Positions 10,224 to 19,385 are shown, counted from the stretch's first letter. The stretch is DNA of 64,000 nucleotides from Luteibacter sp. dw_328 (GCF_018449605.1 NZ_JAAVUW010000005.1:124001-188000); one strand, 5' to 3'. Numbers and translations are program-made. The notes: generated by a model from the letters alone, not told the origin.

Positions 10224-10996
10224 ACGCAAACGCCGAACGCTGCTGTGTCCTGATTCCCTGCCTCAACGAAGAGGGCGCGATCGGGCGGGTGGTGGGCGAA
10301 GCGCTCGCGCTGGGACTACCCGTCATCGTCGTTGACGACGGATCGAACGATCGGACGCCCGATATCGTCAGCGCCCTGCCCGTCACCCTGCTGCGTCACG
10401 CGACGCGCCGTGGCAAGGGCGAAGCCTTGCGCACCGGTTTTCGTGAAGTGCTTCGCCAGGGATTCGCTGCCGTGGTCACCATGGACGGCGATGGCCAGCA
10501 CCTTGCGTCCGACATCCCCGCCATCCTCGCGGCGAGCCGGGAGTATCCCGGAAGCATCGTCATCGGGGCTCGCATACTCGACCGCCACCAGCAACCCCCC
10601 GGTCGTCGCCGCGCCAACGCGGTCGCCGATTGGGGGATTTCCTGCGCCTGTGCGCAACCCATCGCGGATACACAGAGCGGACAGCGTCTGTATCCGCGCG
10701 CTGTCCTCGACCTGGTCGATATTCCCGCCGAGCATTTCGTCTTCGAGGCCGCCCTGCTCATCACTGCCTGTCGTGAACGTGGCACGCGCGTGGTCTCGGT
10801 GCCGATCGCTTCCCGTTACGAGGGCGACTTCAGGGTCAGCCATTTCAACCCTGTGCGTGATGTCACCCGGATAACGGTGTACACCGTGGGCCGGGTGTTT
10901 CACTACGGCAATTTCCTTGCAAGCTACCGACGCTCACGTTCGGCGCCGACGATCGTCGGCGCCACCGAATCGGCCGAGCCACGCACCGCACACTGA
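10220..10996 (+). CDS. Family 2 glycosyltransferase (pigment locus)
   Basis: The 258-residue GT-A enzyme has IPCLNEEGAIGRVV at the N-terminus, VVDDGSNDRT for the nucleotide-sugar site and the DxD region TMDGDGQHLASD near residues 90-100. It resembles polyprenyl-phosphate mannosyl/glucosyltransferases in its first 200 residues, but lacks C-terminal membrane helices. It starts at a GTG (10220) that overlaps the preceding stop, showing translational coupling with the ketosynthase partner. In this locus it probably glycosylates or transfers a headgroup to the polyene; the donor and acceptor are unknown. Confidence 0.85.
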   Translation: MNANAERCCVLIPCLNEEGAIGRVVGEALALGLPVIVVDDGSNDRTPDIVSALPVTLLRHATRRGKGEALRTGFREVLRQGFAAVVTMDGDGQHLASDIPAILAASREYPGSIVIGARILDRHQQPPGRRRANAVADWGISCACAQPIADTQSGQRLYPRAVLDLVDIPAEHFVFEAALLITACRERGTRVVSVPIASRYEGDFRVSHFNPVRDVTRITVYTVGRVFHYGNFLASYRRSRSAPTIVGATESAEPRTAH

Positions 10997-11011
10997 CACC
11001 CGAGGTGAAAC

Positions 11012-12610
11012 ATGGATCGTAAGCCGCACGACGCCGTCATCCTGGGAGGAGGCCTTGCCGGGCTCTCCCTCGCCATGCAGTTGAAGGGTGAATACCCGGA
11101 CATGGACATCGTGGTGCTCGAACGCCAGGCGCGCCCCCTGCCCGAGGCCGCGCACAAGGTGGGCGAATCGACCGTGGAGATCGCGGCGCATTACTTCGCC
11201 GACACACTTGGCCTCCGCGACCACCTCGAAAGCTCGCACATCCGCAAGTTCGGATTCCGGTTCTTCTTCTCCGAAGGCAAGGACGATCTCGCCGATGTGA
11301 CCGAGCTTGGCGTCAGCGCCGTCCTGCCGACGCCTAGCTACCAGATCGACCGCGGTATCCTCGAGAACTATCTCGGTGACGAGGCACGCCGTCGTGGCAT
11401 CGACTTCCGCGACGGCGTGACCGTACGTGGGTTCGACATAGGCGCGGGCGAGGCACCCCACACCGTTCGTGCTCGCGCGCAGGACGGCAGCGAAACCGTG
11501 CTGCAATCACGCTGGCTGCTCGATGCTTCCGGTCGCGCAGGCTTGATCCGGCGCAAGTTCGACTTCACGCGCGACAACGGCCATCATGCAAACGCCGTCT
11601 GGTTCCGGATCGATGACCGCCTGGAGATCGATGGCTGGTGTGACGATGCGGAATGGAAGGAACGTTGCCGGCCGCCCGAGCGCTGGCGTTCGACGAACCA
11701 TCTCTGCGGGCCAGGCTACTGGGTGTGGTTGATTCCGCTTTCCTCCGGCGCGCATTCGGTTGGCATCGTCGCCGATGCAGCCATGCATCCGATCGAAAAG
11801 ATGAAGACCTTCGACCTAGCCGTGCAGTGGCTCGAGGAACACCAGCCACTGGTTGCCCGGCAAGTGGTCAAGCGTCGTGAGAAGCTGCTGGATTTCGCCT
11901 TTTTCCGCAACTTCTCCTACAGCTGCTCCCGTATGTTCTCCTCGGATCGCTGGGCTCTCACTGGCGAAGCCGGCGCCTTCCTCGACCCCTTCTATTCCCC
12001 CGGCAGCGACTTCATCGCCATCGCCAACACGTACATCACGTTGCTGATCGGTCATGACCGTCGCGGCGAGAACGTGGCACCGCACGCGCGTCTCTACGAG
12101 CGGCTGTTCTTCTCCTTCTACGAAGGCACGTTGAAGATGTACCGCGGTCAGTACAACCTCTTCGGCGACGCGGAAGTACTGCCGATCAAGGTGATCTGGG
12201 ATTACGCGTACTACTGGGGCGTGCTCTGCCAGATCGTCTTCCAGAAGCGCCTTGGCGACAGCGCCTTCATCGCCAGGATGAGCGACGAACTGATCGCCGC
12301 GACCGAGTTGAACACGAAGGTGCAGGCATTCTTCCAGCCGTGGCACGTCGTGTCGGACGGACGCAATCGCAGGGTCATGCTCGACCAGCGCGATCTCGCG
12401 TGGTTCGCCGACATGAACAGCACGCTGCACGACGCGTTGGACGACGACACACTCGCGGAACGACTGCGCGAGAACGTCAGGATGATGCGCCTGCTCGCCG
12501 CGAGCATTGTCGAACGTGCGGTGGACGATCATCCCTCATTGCTCGAGGCGGCGGGCGATCTGGTCGACGTCGAAGGCGAGCGCACGGAACTGTTCGCGAG
12601 GGTTGCCTGA
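11012..12610 (+). CDS. FAD-dependent halogenase homologue (tryptophan-halogenase superfamily) in pigment locus
   Basis: The 532-residue flavoprotein has an N-terminal dinucleotide-binding motif (GGGLAGLSLAMQLK, residues 12-25). The conserved halogenase lysine is Lys79 in HIRKFGFRF, the same residue number as in PrnA and RebH. The halogenase WxWxIP motif is WVWLIP (237-242), and the FAD/halide-side motif is FLDPFYSPGSDF. These argue for halogenation rather than simple monooxygenation. Xanthomonadins are known brominated aryl polyenes, so bromination of the aryl head is the likely role. A reduced-flavin supplier is not adjacent. It is the last gene of the plus-strand pigment set. Confidence 0.85.
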   Translation: MDRKPHDAVILGGGLAGLSLAMQLKGEYPDMDIVVLERQARPLPEAAHKVGESTVEIAAHYFADTLGLRDHLESSHIRKFGFRFFFSEGKDDLADVTELGVSAVLPTPSYQIDRGILENYLGDEARRRGIDFRDGVTVRGFDIGAGEAPHTVRARAQDGSETVLQSRWLLDASGRAGLIRRKFDFTRDNGHHANAVWFRIDDRLEIDGWCDDAEWKERCRPPERWRSTNHLCGPGYWVWLIPLSSGAHSVGIVADAAMHPIEKMKTFDLAVQWLEEHQPLVARQVVKRREKLLDFAFFRNFSYSCSRMFSSDRWALTGEAGAFLDPFYSPGSDFIAIANTYITLLIGHDRRGENVAPHARLYERLFFSFYEGTLKMYRGQYNLFGDAEVLPIKVIWDYAYYWGVLCQIVFQKRLGDSAFIARMSDELIAATELNTKVQAFFQPWHVVSDGRNRRVMLDQRDLAWFADMNSTLHDALDDDTLAERLRENVRMMRLLAASIVERAVDDHPSLLEAAGDLVDVEGERTELFARVA

Positions 12611-12743
12611 GTCGCGGGTTCTGAGACGGCGCCGGCACAGACTGCTCTGGTCGGCCTGGAGGGGCGGTCAGGCTCCTCATCAGTCCCCTTTCGCGAGACC
12701 CTCCGGGCCGGCAATTTCTGTGCGACGCATGACCCGTGGAGCA

Positions 12744-13208
12744 TCAACGACTGGCGGTTGGACACACAGGCGCGTACTTATGATCGTAGTCATAGCGATA
12801 CTTGTGGATTAAGGCGTACCAACTGCGGTCGGCTTCAGGCACTACGGCGTCGATCTTGCTTTCCGCTTCATCGAGCGTCGGCCTGGCGACTGACATCGTC
12901 TTCCCAACCACCGCCGCGTCTCGATCCTTCAGGATGATCTCGATCTGCTCGATGGCAGCGACGGTCGCGTCCTTATGTTTCAGCGCCTCGTTCTTCTTCT
13001 TGTCATTGATGGTGTTGTAGAACTTGTCGCATACAGGCTGCGCGGATTCCGAAAGCCCCGCGTCGTCGGACGTATCGGATGCCTGCGCGACTGACGCTGA
13101 GGTCGATGGAAGCAGACCGTCGACATGACTGCTGGCTATAGCGGTGCCATTCAACAAGGCGCCAGCGACGATGCTGGAAAAGACCAGACCAGAAATCATT
13201 CTGCTCAT
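12744..13208 (-). CDS. Secreted protein of unknown function inside the pigment locus
   Basis: The 154-residue protein has a signal peptide (MSRMISGLVFSSIVAGALLNG, cleavage about residue 25). A Ser/Thr/Ala/Asp-rich linker follows, then a helical region (about 60-145) with two cysteines, PVCDKFYNT and APVCPTASR, placed to form one disulfide across the domain. There is no recognisable family and no catalytic motif. It lies downstream of the minus-strand dehydratase gene (117 bp apart) and converges with the halogenase gene. Exported small proteins in polyene loci may help carry or anchor the pigment at the outer membrane, but that is inference. Confidence 0.7.
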   Translation of the reverse strand: MSRMISGLVFSSIVAGALLNGTAIASSHVDGLLPSTSASVAQASDTSDDAGLSESAQPVCDKFYNTINDKKKNEALKHKDATVAAIEQIEIILKDRDAAVVGKTMSVARPTLDEAESKIDAVVPEADRSWYALIHKYRYDYDHKYAPVCPTASR

Positions 13209-13324
13209 TGCATTTCTCCTGAAATGAAAGCGTTGCGTCCGTGTACGCGCATGAGTATTCGTCGCCCCTTTATTGGAGGCAATATATCTTTGGTTGTAGG
13301 CGCAGATCCGCTACCGGAATGCTG

Positions 13325-13768
13325 TCAGCGAGACGGATGGATGACCGCAGCGCGTCCCGAGGCGAGCTCCTCGCCGCTGTGCAAGACGCGAAACAGATAC
13401 TGCGCACCGTTCTCGTCAGCGATCAGGCACTCGGCGTAAACGTCGAGTACGCCTTCCCGATTATCGATCCGCTGTGCGGAGAGTTTCACCCCGCGCAGAC
13501 TCACCAGCATGCCGGGCCGAGGGGCCGTCTCGCCACGCTCGCGTCCGCGCAAGGCACCATGCACCGCCATGGCCTGGGCGCCATACTCGGCGAGGTGGAC
13601 AGCGTGCAGTCCGCGCTCACTCCGCAAGGGATGAGTGTCGAGCACGTGACTGACGCTCGTCGCATGAATCGACGTGTCGTCCCACGAGAGAACGCCGTCG
13701 AGCAGGCACATATCGCCGGCATGGGGAATGAGGTCGATGAAGTCAGTCTTGGCGAGCATGGTGGCCAT
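13325..13768 (-). CDS. 3-hydroxyacyl-ACP dehydratase, hotdog fold (ApeP/XanG type)
   Basis: The 147-residue hotdog protein has the dehydratase N-terminal motif DLIPHAGDMCLLDGVLSWD, carrying the active-site histidine. VHLAEYGAQAMAVHGAL carries the acidic residue on the long helix, and the C-terminal strand region is QYLFRVLHSG. It matches the aryl-polyene ApeP-like dehydratases that remove water during each chain-extension cycle. It is the third dehydratase/acyltransferase-type gene read on the minus strand and follows the acyltransferase gene by 29 bp. Confidence 0.82.
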   Translation of the reverse strand: MATMLAKTDFIDLIPHAGDMCLLDGVLSWDDTSIHATSVSHVLDTHPLRSERGLHAVHLAEYGAQAMAVHGALRGRERGETAPRPGMLVSLRGVKLSAQRIDNREGVLDVYAECLIADENGAQYLFRVLHSGEELASGRAAVIHPSR

Positions 13769-13797
13769 GAAGATAGAGGATCTACGCAGCGTCCGGA

Positions 13798-14751
13798 TCA
13801 GGCGTCTGGCTGGCCGGACGCATGAACGGCCCCAACGCCAGCCGACTCGTCGGCAGGGGTGGTTTCTTGCCAGAAGTCGTAGAAATTGAACCAGTTGAAG
13901 GGATAGACGCGAGCGTAGTGCTCGAGACGCGCCGCAAAACGACCGATAACGGCATCCAGCTCCAGCTTCCGGTTCGCACGCGGAATATCGATGCCGTCGG
14001 AGAACGCTTCGAAGATGAGCTTGTAACGGTTACCGCCCAGATAGATGCCCATGCACAGCACCACGGGGATCTTCAGCGCCGATGCCAGGAGCCACGGGCC
14101 GGCGGGAAACGGCGCGGGCGTGCCCAGGAACGGCAGCATTCGCGTGGTCTCGTTCTGATGGCCCCGATCGGCCAGCAAGGCCACCATGCCGCCCTGCTGC
14201 GTGCTTTCCGCCATTGCCAGGGCAACCGACGTGCCGCCGAGCGCGGCGTCGATGACTGCTGCGCCAACGTCTGGCGCCAGGGCTTCGAGTATGGCCGTGA
14301 GTGCAGGGGTCTTCTGTTTGTCGAGCACCACACGCAGGGGCACGTCGGGACGACGACCACCGAGCGCGCGCAGCGCCTCAAAACTTCCCTGGTGCGAGCC
14401 GATCAGCAGCACGCCCTGACGCGCGTCGAGATAGTTATCGAGGATGGCCAGGCCCTCGACATCGACAACGAAGTCGCGCTCGCCGTGGGCGAGGAAAAAC
14501 AGGCGATCGAGCAGGGTCGCCGCGAACATGTGGATGTGGTGGAAAACATCCCATGAGGTCACGGGGCGATTGAGTACCCGCGCGAGGTAACGGCGCGAAG
14601 CATCCCGCTCGTCGGCACGACGCAGGAAGAAATAGAACGTGATGGGATACAGCAGCAGGCGCGCGACGGGGCGGCCGAGGCGCAGCGCAATGGTGCGAAT
14701 CACCCAGATGGCGAACAACCCACCGCCTTCGCGCTGCTTCCAGTGGCTCAT
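13798..14751 (-). CDS. LpxL/HtrB-like acyltransferase (pigment locus)
   Basis: The 317-residue member of the lysophospholipid/lipid A acyltransferase family has the H-x4-E catalytic motif in IGSHQGSFEALRAL and an N-terminal membrane-associating region (AIWVIRTIALRLGRPVARLL). Further conserved blocks are ALLADRGHQNETTR and the LGTPAPFPAGP substrate-side loop. In aryl-polyene loci such enzymes esterify the polyene to a lipid or glycerol anchor. It overlaps the start of the upstream hotdog gene by 4 bp, so translation is coupled. Confidence 0.85.
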   Translation of the reverse strand: MSHWKQREGGGLFAIWVIRTIALRLGRPVARLLLYPITFYFFLRRADERDASRRYLARVLNRPVTSWDVFHHIHMFAATLLDRLFFLAHGERDFVVDVEGLAILDNYLDARQGVLLIGSHQGSFEALRALGGRRPDVPLRVVLDKQKTPALTAILEALAPDVGAAVIDAALGGTSVALAMAESTQQGGMVALLADRGHQNETTRMLPFLGTPAPFPAGPWLLASALKIPVVLCMGIYLGGNRYKLIFEAFSDGIDIPRANRKLELDAVIGRFAARLEHYARVYPFNWFNFYDFWQETTPADESAGVGAVHASGQPDA

Positions 14752-15062
14752 GCGGTCGCTTCCAGGGTGCCGCGCAGCAAGAGGTCGGCGCCGCGACGAA
14801 TCGTGAAGCGATAGCGTGAATCGGCCAGGGCGATCAGTTCCAGCTCGGCGTCTTCATCCGGCAGCAGGGGCGCCAGGAACTTCGCGTCGATCACCTGGCG
14901 CACGCCAGCCATGCGCCAGTCACGCAGTGCCTCAGCGGCCTGCTCGATCAGGAGCACGCCGGCGACGATGGGCCGCCCCGGAAAGTGACCGGCAAAGCTC
15001 GGGTGTGCCGCGTCGAAGCGCAGCGGGCGAACGTAGGACGCGATGTCGGCGGTGTCGGTCAA
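14748..15062 (-). CDS. Short hotdog-fold dehydratase (ApeI/FabZ-like)
   Basis: The 104-residue hotdog protein has HPSFAGHFPGRPIVAGVLLIE near the N-terminus, which is the FabA/FabZ active-site signature (H-x-x-F-x-G-H-F-P) with its histidine. Only the first half of a FabZ chain is matched, as in the short ApeI-like dehydratases of polyene pathways. It lies 102 bp downstream of the carrier protein gene on the same strand and overlaps the acyltransferase gene by 4 bp. Confidence 0.8.
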   Translation of the reverse strand: MTDTADIASYVRPLRFDAAHPSFAGHFPGRPIVAGVLLIEQAAEALRDWRMAGVRQVIDAKFLAPLLPDEDAELELIALADSRYRFTIRRGADLLLRGTLEATA

Positions 15063-15164
15063 CAGCTGGCTCCGGGCCTGGTCGGGAACGGCGGCGCGTC
15101 GGTCGCCGCCCCTGTGTCTGCGCGCAGCAGAACACGTCGGGGGCGAGTGCGACCTGAACGACCG

Positions 15165-15437
15165 TCAGGCCGTGGCGCGATGCTGTTCGATATGCTCCGA
15201 GAGCAACCGAAGGTTCGTGAAGATGGTGCGATTGTCCGGGTTGTCGGACTTCAGCTGGAAGCCGTAACGCTTGGACACGGCCAGCGCGATTTCCAGCGCA
15301 TCGATCGAGTCCAGACCGAGGTCGCCGCCGAACAGGGGCGCCTCGGGATCGATGTCACCCGGTTTCACGGCCTCGAGGTTGAGGCTCGTGACGATCAGTT
15401 CTGCCAGTTCTTTCTGTGCTGCGGTTTGCGTTGCCAT
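15165..15437 (-). CDS. Acyl carrier protein (aryl-polyene type)
   Basis: The 90-residue carrier protein has the phosphopantetheine site in LGLDSIDALE (Ser44). Acidic helix II and a C-terminal helix follow. The start at 15437 (MATQTAAQKE) has GGAAAGA at the right distance; the longer open frame upstream is not needed. It would carry the aryl starter and growing polyene, working with the ketosynthase pair and dehydratases of this locus. It is the first gene of the minus-strand pigment set and is divergent from xanB2, with a 177-bp region between them that must hold both promoters. Confidence 0.88.
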   Translation of the reverse strand: MATQTAAQKELAELIVTSLNLEAVKPGDIDPEAPLFGGDLGLDSIDALEIALAVSKRYGFQLKSDNPDNRTIFTNLRLLSEHIEQHRATA

Positions 15438-15614
15438 GTGGTCTTTCCAGGTCCCGGATATACCTGCCTCCCCCCGGATGGCAGCGACCGGGCAGATTAC
15501 CACAGAGCCGTTCGCCGACCGTTCGCAGCCGTTCAGCGTCGTGAAGCGACCGGGTCCACACGCCGCGCTGACAACGGAACGATATGATGGCCCTGACGAC
15601 TACCGGAATACCCG

Positions 15615-16601
15615 ATGCCCCCAGGCAGTGAAATGCGCGAGCGCTCGCCGCTCACCGCCCCTCCCGCGCCCACGGTGACCTACCGGACTCTTCCCGGCGC
15701 GTTATCCCGCGGCACGCTCGCCGCCTTCGGCTTCGGCCGTCAAGCTGCCGACCATGACGATCCACGCTGGCTGCGCGTTGCCCTTGAACCGCTGGGCTCC
15801 GGCCTGGAGGAGGTCTGGGAAGTCGATGCGGAGGTGACCTGCGGCCGCGATGGCGACTTGCGCTGGTCGCGGGGCGGAGGCTGGTTGTTCGTCGCGGTGG
15901 AGTGCCGGGAGAGCGATCACGGTGGCACCGAGGCGGCGGCGGACCACGCCTACGGGCTGCTGTCGCGGTTCGTCGCGGCCTGCGATGAGCGCCATGTGCA
16001 ACGCATCTGGAATTACCTCGACGCCATCAACGAAGGATCGGGTGACGACGAGCGCTACAAGCGTTTCTGCACAGGCCGGATTCGCGGCATGGGTGACGTC
16101 TTCGCCCAGGGCTTTCCGGCCGCCACGGCGATCGGGCACCACGGGGATCCGGGCCTGTTGCAGGTTTACCTGCTCGCCACGGACCGACCCGGCACGCGTG
16201 TGGAGAATCCACGTCAGGTCAGCGCCTGGCGTTACCCCCGTCAGTACGGTCGTACGCCGCCGAGCTTCGCACGCGCCACGTTACTGCCGGCCGACGACGT
16301 ACTGGCAATCTCGGGGACGGCGGCGGTCGTCGGCCACGCGTCGGCGCACGCGGGCGACATGGCGGCTCAGCTGGGCGAGACGTTGCGGAACCTCGATATG
16401 TTGCTGGTGACCAGCGGGCTTCCCGCCGGTTTCGATCGACTGGCCCCGCTGAAGGTCTATGTGCGACATCCCCAGGACGAACCGGTGGTTCGCGCCTTCG
16501 CCGCGCGGCACCTTCCGGACGCGCCGCTGCTGCTGGTCCATGGCGATATCTGCCGCTCCGAGTTGCTCGTTGAAATCGATGGCTGGCGCTACCGGGCCTG
16601 A
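15615..16601 (+). CDS. xanB2: Chorismatase / hydroxybenzoate synthase (XanB2 type)
   Basis: The 328-residue protein is of the Hyg5/FkbO/XanB2 chorismatase family. Conserved blocks are QRIWNYLDAINEGSGDDERY, FCTGRIRG, FPAATAIGHHGD, QVSAWRYPRQYGRTPPSFAR and the C-terminal CRSELLVEIDG. In Xanthomonas XanB2 cleaves chorismate to 3- and 4-hydroxybenzoate, feeding xanthomonadin and ubiquinone synthesis respectively. Placement beside the carrier protein and ketosynthase genes supports a supply role for the aryl starter. An alternative ATG lies six codons in. A ubiC gene is not seen in the window. Confidence 0.9.
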   Translation: MPPGSEMRERSPLTAPPAPTVTYRTLPGALSRGTLAAFGFGRQAADHDDPRWLRVALEPLGSGLEEVWEVDAEVTCGRDGDLRWSRGGGWLFVAVECRESDHGGTEAAADHAYGLLSRFVAACDERHVQRIWNYLDAINEGSGDDERYKRFCTGRIRGMGDVFAQGFPAATAIGHHGDPGLLQVYLLATDRPGTRVENPRQVSAWRYPRQYGRTPPSFARATLLPADDVLAISGTAAVVGHASAHAGDMAAQLGETLRNLDMLLVTSGLPAGFDRLAPLKVYVRHPQDEPVVRAFAARHLPDAPLLLVHGDICRSELLVEIDGWRYRA

Positions 16602-16627
16602 TCGGCTTTCCTGATCGGGCCTGGGTG

Positions 16628-18007
16628 TCAGGACTTCTTCGTTGGACGCTGCCAGCCGTCGATCACGGTCTGGCGGGCGCGCGAGAGGGTCAGCGCCTCC
16701 GGCGGGGCATCCTTGGTGATCACCGAACCCGCGCCGATCGTGGCGCCGTCATGCAGGGTCACAGGCGCGACCAGGGAACTGTTCGAGCCGACGAAAACAC
16801 GATCGCCGATGGTGGTGCGGCTCTTGTTCACGCCGTCGTAATTGCAGGTGATGGTGCCCGCGCCGATGTTGACTTTGCTACCGATGACCGTGTCGCCGAG
16901 GTAGCTCAGGTGGTTGGCCTTCGAGCCTTCGGCGATCACCGCGTTCTTCGTCTCGACGAAATTTCCGATGTGCACGCCGGCGGCGAGATCGGTTCCCGGG
17001 CGCAGGCGCGCGAAAGGTCCGATGGTGCAAGGACCATGCGTCACCACGCCATCGAGGTCGCAGTGTGCGAGCACCACCGTGCCCGCCGCCAGCGTCGCGT
17101 TACGAACGCGCGTGAAGGGCCCGATACGCACCTCGTCGCCCAGTGAAACCTCGCCTTCGAAGATGACGTTGACGTCGATCTCGATGTCACGTCCCGTGGT
17201 GACCTTGCCGCGCACATCGAGCCGTGTCGGATCGGCGAGGCGCACTCCCGCGAGCGCGAGTTCACGCGCCATGCGTTCGCGATACGACGCTTCCAGACCG
17301 GCCAGTTGCCACGGATCGTTGGCACCCGACGCTTCAACCGGGTCGCAGTCCACGCATATGGCGGGCGTGCCTTCGGCCGAAGCCATCTCGAAGACATCGG
17401 TAAGGTAGTACTCGCCTTGCGCATTGCTGTTGCCGAGTCGCTGCGTCCACGCCAGCAGGCGCGCCGCGTCGCCGGCCACAATGCCGGTATTGACCAGGTC
17501 GATGGCGCGCTGCGCCGCGCTCGCATCCTTTTCCTCGACGATGTGACGCACGTTTCCCGTCGCATCGAGGACCACCCGCCCGTAGCCCCGGGGCTCGGCC
17601 AGCCGCGTGGCGAGCATCGCGAGGCCCTCGCCAGCCTGCGCAAGCGCGGCAAGCGTTTCGCCGCGGATCAGCGGGACATCGCCGTAGAGGATGAGCACGC
17701 GCCCCTCCAGGTTTCCGGCGGCTTGCAAGGCCTCGAGAGCCGTGCGCACGGCATGACCGGTACCGAGACGCTCGCGCTGCTCGATCCACCCCAGCGCGCC
17801 GTCGGCGGCGTAGGCCGCGCGCACCTGCTCACCGTTATGTCCGTAGACGACATGCACGCCGACGGGGTCGAGCGAACGCGCCGCTTCGATCACGTGGGAA
17901 AGCAGCGGCCGCCCGGCCAGCGGCATGAGCACCTTGGCGGACGCGGACTTCATCCGTTTGCCTTCACCCGCGGCGAGAATCAGGACATGAAGGGGCGTGG
18001 CGGTCAT
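16628..18007 (-). CDS. glmU: Bifunctional GlmU (GlcN-1-P acetyltransferase / UDP-GlcNAc pyrophosphorylase)
   Basis: The 459-residue enzyme makes UDP-GlcNAc for peptidoglycan and LPS. The N-terminal uridylyltransferase domain (about 1-230) has the [13 protein letters not shown] motif. The C-terminal left-handed beta-helix acetyltransferase domain (about 250-459) has hexapeptide repeats and the catalytic block [11 protein letters not shown] (His acting as base). The length equals the family norm (E. coli 456). It is single in this orientation: glmS is not adjacent in the window, and the next gene on the strand is a DUF748 gene. Confidence 0.96.
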   Translation of the reverse strand: MTATPLHVLILAAGEGKRMKSASAKVLMPLAGRPLLSHVIEAARSLDPVGVHVVYGHNGEQVRAAYAADGALGWIEQRERLGTGHAVRTALEALQAAGNLEGRVLILYGDVPLIRGETLAALAQAGEGLAMLATRLAEPRGYGRVVLDATGNVRHIVEEKDASAAQRAIDLVNTGIVAGDAARLLAWTQRLGNSNAQGEYYLTDVFEMASAEGTPAICVDCDPVEASGANDPWQLAGLEASYRERMARELALAGVRLADPTRLDVRGKVTTGRDIEIDVNVIFEGEVSLGDEVRIGPFTRVRNATLAAGTVVLAHCDLDGVVTHGPCTIGPFARLRPGTDLAAGVHIGNFVETKNAVIAEGSKANHLSYLGDTVIGSKVNIGAGTITCNYDGVNKSRTTIGDRVFVGSNSSLVAPVTLHDGATIGAGSVITKDAPPEALTLSRARQTVIDGWQRPTKKS

Positions 18008-18075
18008 GGGGGCTCTTGCCTGGCGTTAAGGAGAGGGCCGCACTGTCGCGCGTTTCATCGCCCCTGCCAAGTCGG

Positions 18076-19152
18076 CTACTTGTCGTCTGGCCGATGGGTA
18101 AGGTGTTCGAGGTTGGGCTTATAGGCCTCGACGAACGCATTGCGCAGGATGCCGATGATCGCATCCGAGGCGGACATGTTCTTGTCGCCGATGGTGCCGG
18201 AAATGGTCACGCGCGTCGCGAACTGGTCCTTCGACTGGTTCTTGAAGACCTTTGTGACACCTTCGGCCAGGGCCTCGTACGCCAGCTTGACCGGGCCCTT
18301 GTGATCCTGCTCCACGTCCTGTTTCCAGCTGAAGATCTGCAGCCCATGGAACAGCGGCTTTGCGTACCCATTGAGCTTGCGATCCTTCGCTTGCAACTCC
18401 ATGACGAAGTCGCCTTCACCGCCGGCGAAGTCGAGGCCGGAATAGGCACGCGCGAGATCGTTTGCCTTGACCAGCTTGATGTTGCGGATGCTCAGTTCGT
18501 AGTGGAAATCGCCCAGGCGTTCGAGCGGGTCGAACTCCGCGGTCGTCTCCAGCGGTGCGTCGCCCAATACCTTGGCGGTTGCATGCATGTGGGCCACGCG
18601 CGACCCACCTTCACGCTGCACGTTGGTCAGGTTGGTGGCGGTGCCGTTGACGTCAGTCATCTTCAGGTCGACCTTGGGGCTCGAAATGAAGTTGTGGAAG
18701 GTCACGGTGCCATTGAAGACGTTCACCTCCTCGAGGCGCGTCGGAACCAGCGCTTTCAAGGGTGTGCGCCAGTCGACGCCCTTACCGGTCTGCGTATCGC
18801 CCTCGCCCTTGCCGTCGACGAAGTTCACCACCGGATCGAAGAAGTCGATCTTGCCGCGAAGCCGCCCTTTGACCAGCGACGTGTTGCTCAGCGAGATCTC
18901 CGCGCGTGCCGTTTCGAACAGCGGCACGGGCAGCTTGCCGTCCGTCTTGGTCACGGTCATCCGGTCGATCGTATAGGCACCGCGCCACAGGTGGATGTCG
19001 ATGTCCTCGATGTGGCCTGCGTAGTTCCCCATCTTGGCCAGGCGGCCGTTGAGGTAGTTGAGCACCACATACGGAAGGGCGATCCGCGCGGCGATCAGCA
19101 CGACGGCGATGGCGCCGATGATCCAGAGGCTGCGGCGATAGCGGGTGTGCAT
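18076..19152 (-). CDS. DUF748/AsmA-like periplasmic protein
   Basis: The 358-residue protein has an N-terminal membrane anchor (SLWIIGAIAVVLIAARIALP, about 8-28) and a periplasmic AsmA/DUF748-type domain with repeated beta segments (HLWRGAYTIDRMTVTKT, FFDPVVNFVDG, LEEVNVFNGTVTFHNF). AsmA-like proteins form beta-groove structures and many take part in phospholipid traffic to the outer membrane, but this short DUF748 form is unassigned. It is monocistronic between glmU and the atp operon. No enzyme motif is seen. Confidence 0.8.
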   Translation of the reverse strand: MHTRYRRSLWIIGAIAVVLIAARIALPYVVLNYLNGRLAKMGNYAGHIEDIDIHLWRGAYTIDRMTVTKTDGKLPVPLFETARAEISLSNTSLVKGRLRGKIDFFDPVVNFVDGKGEGDTQTGKGVDWRTPLKALVPTRLEEVNVFNGTVTFHNFISSPKVDLKMTDVNGTATNLTNVQREGGSRVAHMHATAKVLGDAPLETTAEFDPLERLGDFHYELSIRNIKLVKANDLARAYSGLDFAGGEGDFVMELQAKDRKLNGYAKPLFHGLQIFSWKQDVEQDHKGPVKLAYEALAEGVTKVFKNQSKDQFATRVTISGTIGDKNMSASDAIIGILRNAFVEAYKPNLEHLTHRPDDK

Positions 19153-19298
19153 GGTGGTCGGGTACCGGGGGACGACCGGGGTAGTGTGGCTTGTTCAGGA
19201 TCACAGGCACATGAAGGCCGACGGCTTCCAGACGGAGCATTCTTTGGCACCTCGCCCCTCGCGGCTCTGCACCTAACTCCGGGCATTCCGCGATGAAC

Positions 19299-19329
19299 AA
19301 AAAAAACCGGCGCTGTGAGGCGCCGGTTT
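19299..19329 (-). terminator. Terminator of the atp operon
   Basis: A 10-bp perfect stem (AAACCGGCGC / GCGCCGGTTT, 6-nt loop) is followed on the minus strand by a run of eight T. It lies 57 bp after the atpC stop, making it a textbook intrinsic terminator for the operon. Confidence 0.88.
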
Positions 19330-19341
19330 CCTTTGAAGAGC

Positions 19342-19365
19342 ATCGCCGATGAATCGGCTCCTACA
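19342..19365. repeat. Single copy of the REP-like 24-mer
   Basis: This is identical over all 24 bases to the right arm of the palindrome at 6361-6384 (core GATGAATCGGCTCCTACA). It lies between atpC and its terminator. Only one arm is present here, so it is a solo element. Confidence 0.78.
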
Positions 19366-19385
19366 GGGGTGCAGGGGGCTCGCTG

